Shown: piece by piece, positions 58,201 through 64,000 of the stretch
How positions within the stretch are numbered: the first letter of the stretch is position 1
Layout: the number at the start of each line of letters is the position of its first letter
Assembly (NCBI GenBank): GCA_918807975.1
Contig: OU964934.1
Span: forward strand, 8,122,001 to 8,186,000
From: Aplidium turbinatum
Lineage: Eukaryota > Chordata > Ascidiacea > Aplousobranchia > Polyclinidae
Direction of reading: 5' to 3'
Length of the DNA: 64,000 bases
The notes under the pieces: generated by a model
What the model was told of the DNA's origin: nothing
Databases searched by the model: none
What the model saw: only the letters and a program-made list of their open reading frames with translations
Translations under genes and position numbers: made by a program

Positions 58201-61200
58201 TGGCGCAACAGTAGTGTTAAAAAGTCATGTGAAGTTTGAATTTGGAAGAATTGTGAAGGCATTTTTAGATTTTTTGAGCAATTTTAAAGTGAATTTTTTA
58301 TAGAAAAAATATGTACTCTATTTGTAAATTATTGCAAAGTTTAAAAATGCATCGCGAGCCGCGTGTGATACCATTCATCTTTTGTGTTTACCTAGTTGTA
58401 TAAATGCCTCCGCACGGGTGCTGGAATGAACATTTCCTGAGAATCCTGTAAGGGCCAAACGATTCATAACTTCGAAGAGGTTGTCGTGATGGCTGTGGTC
58501 TTCTAATGGGTGGTTTGCTTTTTGCAGGGTTTGCTATCAGTTAAACAAACATGATTTTGTACTGCTAATTTGCATTCATTAAATGCCAGCATTTGCACAA
58601 CAATCTAATGTAATTTTAATTTTTAACATACCTGATTAAAGAATTGTTTCCGCCACAAATAACATCTTAGGTAGATACAGTATGTGTTCAGGCCTAGTAT
58701 TGTCTTATAGTTGATGTTAGATAATTATAGTGAACTGTTGCTTGCATGGTCAGTTTTGTTTTTATATTAATTAAGTAATAGCATGACAAATAAATAATTT
58801 ATACTTTCAACAGAAAAAGATGGAAGGTAGCCACTTTCAACAACGCAAAAACACTCAATATTTTGTGTACTTTTTTATGCAATTTTTCTATTTCTGGTAG
58901 ATCATGTTTGCATGTAGCCTACGATGCAGTTAAGCCAATAGGCTATTTAAGTCAATTCTTCGGCTTCGTGATTTTCTTTGATCATGTGGAGAGTTTGCAC
59001 TATAATTAAAAATTAATATTTGAAAACTCTGCCCTTCATGATAAAAATGAGGAATCGAAAAACTTTTCAGACTTCTAAAAAACAACCAACATTCAAACCT
59101 ACTTGGGGAAGGTTTGTAGCAAACAGCTCTAACTCTTCTGTTGTAGCAACAACCATACTGTTCGCAATAACGCTTTGAAATCCGAAGTCTTTTGTAATGG
59201 GAGAAACAAGGCTTTTTAGGTCCTCTGGTGTTGCATCTGTTGTTGAGGCAATTTCCTAAATAAACATAAAAAAGTGTTATTTCTAATAAAATGAAAATCA
59301 TGGATTTCGCATGCAACAATAATAGCCCAAGGTATCACAATTGATTACTTTGCCTAATTTTTACCTAAACCCAACGCTTGCAATACTGTACAGTTTCAAG
59401 CACGAAAAGAACGCAGCACGGATCAGCACGCAATGCATTGGTAAAGTACAGGCGGCAATGAAAACCTACGTGATCAATTTCCCATGCAAACGTAGATCGT
59501 GCTTTTTCTATAATATAGCGTGGAGACATGTTACTGAGTCATAAAAAGATATTGCATTGCTGTAATTAGCCTTACCAATGACTTCTATATCTATTTATGA
59601 TTTTTATGGCACTAGTTTTTCGTTTTTTTAAACATCACAAATACTTATTTTTGCGATCAGTAGCCCATATGATTAACACTATGTTGTGACTAAAAAACGG
59701 TTAGTCGCCTATTTCTGGACAAAGCAATACGTGGAAGACCTGATTAATTTTATTCTAGTCGGTCATTATTATCACGCCGTCTAAAAGTTTTCTTATAAAG
59801 ATTCATTAGAATCTGTTCGGTGTCTAACGTCTGTTCATGATGTCATTGAATATTTTACATCAACAAAAGCTTGTAGAATTACTGATTTGACGTTGGGCTA
59901 AGTAAATCATGTCTGACACAGCTATTTTATCTTCCTTGTTTTGAGTCGCAGATTAATCTATTTATAAAAGTGTTGATAAGTTATTCAAACTGTAAAACTA
60001 TTTACAGGTTTCGTCTGAGCTGAAGAACTTCTTCTTGCCGCCAATCTGCTTAAAATAGTTGACTAAATTCTCTCCAGTAGTTTTCTTACCATTTTTTTCA
60101 AAGCACACCGGTACATTGATCGAATAACTTTCAAATTGGTAACAACATCCACTGCTAATGCAGGCATCACGTCCCAGTTTAGAGCCAAACCGACATCCAA
60201 TCTTCTTATGCCAAAGCACATCACAGCCACACTCTGAAATAAAATTTTCACCATTAGATAGCTTGCAATGTTTGGTTTTCAGAGAGCTTTAAGTGTGTTT
60301 GCACTGCTTGTATAGTGTAGGCTATACAGCAGTGCCGGTCTTTGGGGTGTGCAAACCGTGCGATTGCACAGGGCCCGCAAATTAGGGGGCCCGCAATTTA
60401 CTCAGAAAATGCAGTAATTTTGCATTTCCAATGGAAAAATTCAACAAAGGAATTAGCAACAAGAAAACATAGAGATTCAATGGGTGCAACCTATTTCGTC
60501 CCCTGAACATTTCGTACCCTGAAAAGATCGAGCAAAAAACAACAGAGCCGAAGTCGCAGATCGGAGTTGCCGCAAACATTTTAAAATTTCTCTTGATCTT
60601 TTCAGGGGACGAAATAGGTCGAAATCTGATTTTGTTACACAATTTCAGGGTACAAAATCGGGGTACGAATTTTTCAGGGGACGAAATAGGTTGCATCCAG
60701 ACTCAACATAGAGACATATAATAGCTTTATTTCCGAAAAATGCCAAAGAAAGCATGATCTTATCCTTTTGCTATGCCACTGGACAGCACCATTTTACAGT
60801 AATGTTCATACCCAAATTTTTGTTGAACATGCTCTCAGAATGCCCAAATTCAAAGTAATTTTTCAAAATTTTCTGGGGAGGCCCCCCAGACTCCCGCCAC
60901 TTGGTGTGCTTCACCCGATGACTGTCAAACTACCTACCCCCCTTTCAAAATTACGCTACTGAATTGGATCATTGTCATTGGGGCCCCCAAAAAGCATATT
61001 TGCACAGGGCCCGAAATACCCTAAGACCGGCACTGTAGGCTATACAGTAGCGTTGAAACCGGGGACAGGCTAAAACTTAGTCAGTATAGGCTATTACGAG
61101 AAAAAATCGCTTACATAACGTAAATTTAAATAAACTCCAGTTCTATTTTCACAATCTCAAATAAAAGCGATAAGCTTTGATAGTAGCTTGAAAATAACAA

Positions 61201-61289
61201 AAATGAAAACTTTACACACCTTTTGTAGAATGTACCACGCAACACGTTAAAAGGGAACATAGCAAAGATAGCAATAACTTGAGTCTCAT
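41239..61289 (-). CDS. Secreted trefoil x3 / TSP1 x23 / VWA protein, 32 exons
   Basis: I followed splice sites and phases from a signal-peptide exon (61289-61220, MRLKLLLSLLCSLLTCCVVH) to a stop at 41239, giving about 1,662 residues with every junction in frame. Order: signal peptide; three P-type trefoil domains (exons 2-5); one single TSP1 module (exons 6-7); eleven two-module TSP1 units (exons 7-28); one VWA domain (exons 29-32). There is no transmembrane segment, so it is predicted to be extracellular. TSP1 and VWA domains usually bind matrix, glycans or other proteins, and trefoils occur in mucus and egg-coat proteins. A role in extracellular matrix, egg coat or mucosal defence is inference only. 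I know no named orthologue. The stop codon lies within a donor-like GTAAGT, so a longer form is possible. Exon coordinates are in the three block entries below. Confidence 0.85.
43368..44241. mobile_element. hAT-like element, outer of a nested pair
   Basis: Both ends read CAGTGGCGTACGCAGG (right end reverse-complemented). The exact duplication ACTGCAGC flanks it (43360-43367 and 44242-44249). A C-run of about 25 bases lies near 43400-43426. A second element interrupts it at 43691-44198. It sits in the intron between TSP1 exon 28 and VWA exon 29. Confidence 0.9.
43691..44198. mobile_element. hAT-like element nested in 43368-44241
   Basis: The left end is CAGTGGCATAGGC; the reverse-complemented right end is GAGTAGCGTAGCCAGG. 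The exact 8-bp duplication TCAATGGC lies at 43683-43690 and 44199-44206. About 290 bp of its interior (from 43907) are shared with 60445-60960 inside another element. Confidence 0.88.
45354..45902. mobile_element. TIR element of unknown family in a TSP1 intron
   Basis: The left part has 'CTATAGGGCACCACTAAAAG' (from about 45357) and the reverse-complemented right part has 'GTATAGGGCACCGCTAAAAG', followed on both sides by 'GCGGAAA'-like words. A further inverted copy of the left end (45323-45350) makes a local hairpin. I cannot define a target duplication. It lies between exons 26 and 27. Confidence 0.6.
46817..52660 (-). repeat. Recent tandem duplication of a three-unit block (about 2.87 kb period)
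   Basis: Introns as well as exons are repeated. 'GCGCAGCTCCGCTTGTCCGG' occurs near 46325, 48352 and 51200. A 'GTGTGGTAGACAATATAACA' block occurs near 48974 and 51842. 'GCAGCCACGCTATGGGTGCG' occurs near 49480 and 52350. Matching exon starts differ by 2,865-2,888 bp (for example 47984/50858, 48677/51542, 49577/52445). The copies therefore arose as a block of three TSP1 units and are young enough for their introns to align by eye. Confidence 0.85.
54525..54660 (-). repeat. SINE-like copy in a TSP1 intron
   Basis: It shares 'AGGACTGCTCTCC' and a '(A/G)CACTTGAGCA'-like word (minus strand) with 63495-63650, in the same order and spacing. The tRNA-like head has decayed ('CGGTTGGGCTCC' in place of box B). 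It lies between exons 9 and 10. Confidence 0.45.
56215..56298. repeat. Intronic tandem repeat, about 26 bp x 3
   Basis: Repeats of 'TTAATAGCTAAAACAAAGGA' with small changes, between exons 6 and 7. Confidence 0.8.
57060..57140. repeat. Intronic tandem repeat, 22 bp x 3.6
   Basis: Units beginning GGTTGCACCATCAGAAACAA start near 57060, 57082 and 57104, with a diverged fourth near 57127. It lies between exons 5 and 6. Confidence 0.9.
60330..61035. mobile_element. TIR element in intron 1, with nested insertions
   Basis: The left end CAGTGCCGGTCTTTGGG and reverse-complemented right end CAGTGCCGGTCTTAGGG match at 16 of 17 positions, with 'GCACAGGGCCC' inside both. Immediately outside both ends lies an identical 12-mer, TAGGCTATACAG (60318-60329 and 61036-61047). 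The interior contains sequence shared with element 43691-44198 and a further short element at 60481-60699. Confidence 0.85.
60481..60699. mobile_element. 219-bp TIR element nested in 60330-61035
   Basis: The left end TGGGTGCAACCTATTTCGTC and reverse-complemented right end TGGATGCAACCTATTTCGTC are followed by 'CCCCTGAA' on both sides. Flanks GATTCAA and GACTCAA agree at 6 of 7 positions. The 'GACGAAATAGG' word is repeated inside. I do not recognise the family. Confidence 0.75.
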
Positions 61290-63494
61290 ATTAAAAAAGG
61301 ATATGAAAATAGGTTTAAAAAATTCAAATATAGTTTGTAAAAACTAAAAAAAGCAATTTAGTGATTTTTAACTTTGTTGATGTCCTTCACAAGCATTTTG
61401 TTACAATAAGCTATTTAGTTAAACAGTCACACAATTTTTTTTAAACTTTTTCAGGCAATTTTAAACTGTTTTTTAAACTAAACTTTAACATAGCCAATTA
61501 TACATTTTGGTTTTTCAGATGGCTTTTCGATACATAAAAAATTGTTGATCTTTTTGCTTTACTGTATGTTCAATATTTATAAGCTTCTTTTTACACCTTC
61601 ATCCGAGTTTCTTCAGAAGTCTTCCTGCTAATGTGCTAAATGCATCAAATATACTGCCTTACTCGATTCAATCCCAACAGCTCCATGATGCCGGTGTTGT
61701 TGACAAAGACCATTTTTGTCCTTCAATCAGTTTGTGTCCTACCTGACCTCATTCTACAAATGCCGACCTTGTACTTAAAGCATTAAAGTTTTGATATATT
61801 TTTACTACGTTTTACAAACATTGCAGTTCGAGAACATCTTAAATTTCGAAAGTTGAATCTTTGTAGTTACTCGCTGCTAGTTTTATATCTGAGGAAGCTA
61901 AGTAATTTTTCTATATCTATATCTGTTTCACTGTCTTGGAATTTGAGTTCAATATTATTAGATATTTACGCGCTCAAACTAGCAACGTCACTGTCGGTGA
62001 CTTTGTTCTCAACTGCTGCGTTTTAGACGGTGCGCCAGTGGCCTCGATTAGTTGCAATAAAAATTACCCTTTCAGATTTAATAACAGCTTTAAAGCTTTT
62101 TATTTTTTCTTTGCCATTTACTGTACGTGCACGTTCCCACTGAAACCGGAGTTCGTTGTCTATTTAAAAGTTTATCAAGCAATTTTTGAAACGTGAAGTT
62201 CTGAAAAACGCGACTGATTTGAGCTTTTATTGGTAATAGCCTAATTTAACCAAAAAAAGTGTTGTCTGTCTCAGAAATGTGATATTTTTCGTCAAATAAG
62301 TAATGGTGCTCAGATTTGAGGAAATAAAAATACCATTGAATGTTCGCTTCTAAAAAATTTGAACCAACTGTAATAGCACGAGAGCTAAACAAAGAAATGT
62401 TCATCGTCTTCACTAAAGCACGAATTTTATAGACGTTTTCTACAAAAATAATACAAATGACCTTCAGATTTCTGGTTATACCAAACACTCCATCGAAATT
62501 ACGCAGTTTATTAACCAATTTGCCGCCTTATCAAAAGAGTATCTACTTTCTTGCCAAGATATATACTTAATTAATATGTAAATAGGCTAGGCTATGCTGT
62601 CACAGTAGGCTAGTTGCTGCATGTAAACTATGGTTGTAATATCAACATTGGTAGAAAGACAACAACAAAAATTGCACAAATTGTATCATTAAGCTTTCAT
62701 GACTTGTTTCACAACGACGGCACAAAAAATCTGAAAAGACGACCTTTTTCATTTGAAGTATTGCTTAGTAAAAGCATTTGCATGTATCCCACACATCATG
62801 GCCTATATTCATCTCACGACTCTATGCTTTACGTCAAATGCGTCAAAACCAAAACGTTATTGCGTCATCAATAGGTTACTATATAGACTCATACAACATT
62901 GGCGTCAAAAACCATTGTAATTTTTTTAGTTTAACGGAAAAATTTCTAATATTAATTTTGAAAAACATTTATCACTTTGGTAAAGTTCTTTTCTTTCGAA
63001 CGTTTGTCTCAGAGTAGACTTCACACCATTTCTTAGATTTGATATGTGAAAATATTTATATACGTTGACAAACAGGTCATCAGCGCAATGTCTTTGACAT
63101 CAGAAGTTAATTATCAAATTGGCTTTAATTGCCATGTGGTGGTCAATAAATTGCTTTTATTTTATCTTTCCACGTTTCGAAATTGTTGATCGTGTTACAA
63201 ATTACAAACTTCTGCAATTAAAGCAGCATTTTAAATTGCGTTTGGTAGTTTCCGTATAACCAACGTTTTACAACGTTGATCAGTTGTAAAATTAAAATTA
63301 TTAAGGCCTAAGTTTTAAGGTTGTATCAACCATAAGTGACACATTTGTTATACAAGAACTAATTAAGAAACCCACAAAGGGGTCAAAATTGTGTAATCGT
63401 TAATTTTGTTTCATTCTGTAGCTTAGAGGGAAATGTGGCTTGTATTGCGTTTTATGAGAAAGAGTTCAACGCGTGTTTTTGTATATCCACTGCA
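61290..63494. other. Upstream region of the trefoil/TSP1/VWA gene
   Basis: AT-rich sequence in front of the signal-peptide exon. The start codon context on the minus strand is TTTTTTAATATGAGA. I see no clear TATA box or transcription-factor cluster, and no second gene. Confidence 0.45.
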
Positions 63495-63650
63495 GATCCA
63501 GATATGCGCTGCTCTCAGGAGAGCAGTCCTTAGCTTGCGTTGCTCAAGCGCACACCTCGAGAGTCGAACCAGTGCTGCTTAATGTTGAAGCTTCTTCGTT
63601 CCAGAAGTCACGCGTTAATCAAACGAGCTATCTTCTCATCCCCGATGCTT
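63495..63650 (-). repeat. tRNA-derived SINE-like element
   Basis: The minus strand has a box A-like TAGCTCGTTTGATTAACGCG and a box B-like GGTTCGACTCT at tRNA spacing, followed by the body shared with 54525-54660. No intact acceptor stem is visible, so a SINE is more likely than a tRNA gene. Confidence 0.55.
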
Positions 63651-64000
63651 GGATTCAAGTATGGGACTTACCTTTACCTTTACACGAATTAAAACAACAA
63701 AAAAATGAAGAATTATGTTACTTTATATTTCTGATTTGTTTGCAAAAGTAACTTAGTCTTGTGTGTTAAAAAAACTATCACTCTCGGAAAGTGCATCCAC
63801 TGTACGTTCTTGTAAACTTTCCTGCACAAATTGGAAATCGAACCAACATCCTTCAGATCGTCCATCGGACTTTGTCTTTGTTGCGCAACGATATTGGCAA
63901 AAAAAATGTTCAAAAATATATCAAAAGTCTGAATGCGCGGAATCGTTCCTAGTTTTGGTGAGGCCTGCATCAAAGACGCTTAAAGTTATGTTTCAAGCTT
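63651..64000. other. Window end, nothing recognised
   Basis: A short minus-strand frame at 63973-63713 resembles no family known to me. No repeat or RNA structure stands out. Confidence 0.4.

Larger units (their letters stand above)
57543..61289 (-). other. Trefoil block of the secreted protein (exons 1-5)
   Basis: The exons are 61289-61220, 60233-60090, 59255-59103, 58533-58392 and 57640-57543. Trefoil 1: a Cys pattern ending CISSGCC...VCF. Trefoil 2: CNTRGPKKPC ... YCEQYGCCYNRR ... VCY. Trefoil 3: split over exons 4 and 5, KCSFQHPCGG ... QCKRFNCCWDD ... RCY. All three have the paired CC of the P-type fold. A proline/arginine-rich linker (KSKPPIRRPQPSRQPLRSYE) precedes trefoil 3. The transposon pair 60330-61035 lies in intron 1. 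Confidence 0.85.

Noticed and set aside
62246-62518. 90-codon minus-strand frame upstream of the secreted-protein gene
   Set aside because: It has no domain, signal peptide or family resemblance, and its length is expected by chance in AT-rich sequence.

Overview
The window looks like a piece of an invertebrate animal nuclear genome. The genes carry many short introns with GT-AG borders, the DNA is AT-rich, and the spaces between exons are full of small DNA transposons. The domain content (a sigma-class glutathione transferase, a TCF25 orthologue, and a secreted trefoil/thrombospondin/VWA protein) suggests a marine invertebrate deuterostome. A tunicate is my best guess, but that is inference.

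Layout. 1-6970: no host gene seen; LINE fragments, a tRNA-derived SINE and a hAT element. 6972-9290 (-): a complete four-exon sigma-class glutathione S-transferase of 199 residues. 9291-22868: no host gene; a dense run of hAT-type elements (11887-12791, 13834-14949, 15808-16930, 17977-18576, 18834-18969, 19016-19885, 20567-20755, 20885-21905), most with 8-bp target duplications readable at both ends, plus fold-back repeats. 22869-38151 (+): a complete 15-exon TCF25/NULP1 gene (637 residues). Intron 7 holds an almost complete hAT transposon with a 741-codon transposase frame, and introns 2, 8 and 11 hold LINE fragments. 38152-41238: a gap between two converging genes, with a MITE and a hairpin.

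41239-61289 (-): a 32-exon gene of about 1,662 residues, which I rebuilt by following splice sites and phases. It encodes a signal peptide, three P-type trefoil domains, 23 thrombospondin type-1-like modules and one C-terminal VWA domain. I know of no described protein with this order. Its TSP1 part is built from eleven two-exon units, and a block of three units with its introns has been duplicated recently with a period near 2.87 kb. 61290-64000: upstream sequence with one SINE-like copy and no gene that I recognise.

The three host genes have no obvious functional link. The GST is a cytosolic detoxification or eicosanoid enzyme, TCF25 works in ribosome-associated quality control, and the trefoil/TSP1/VWA protein is predicted to be extracellular. 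All gene models come from reading splice sites and domain matches by eye and have no transcript support.
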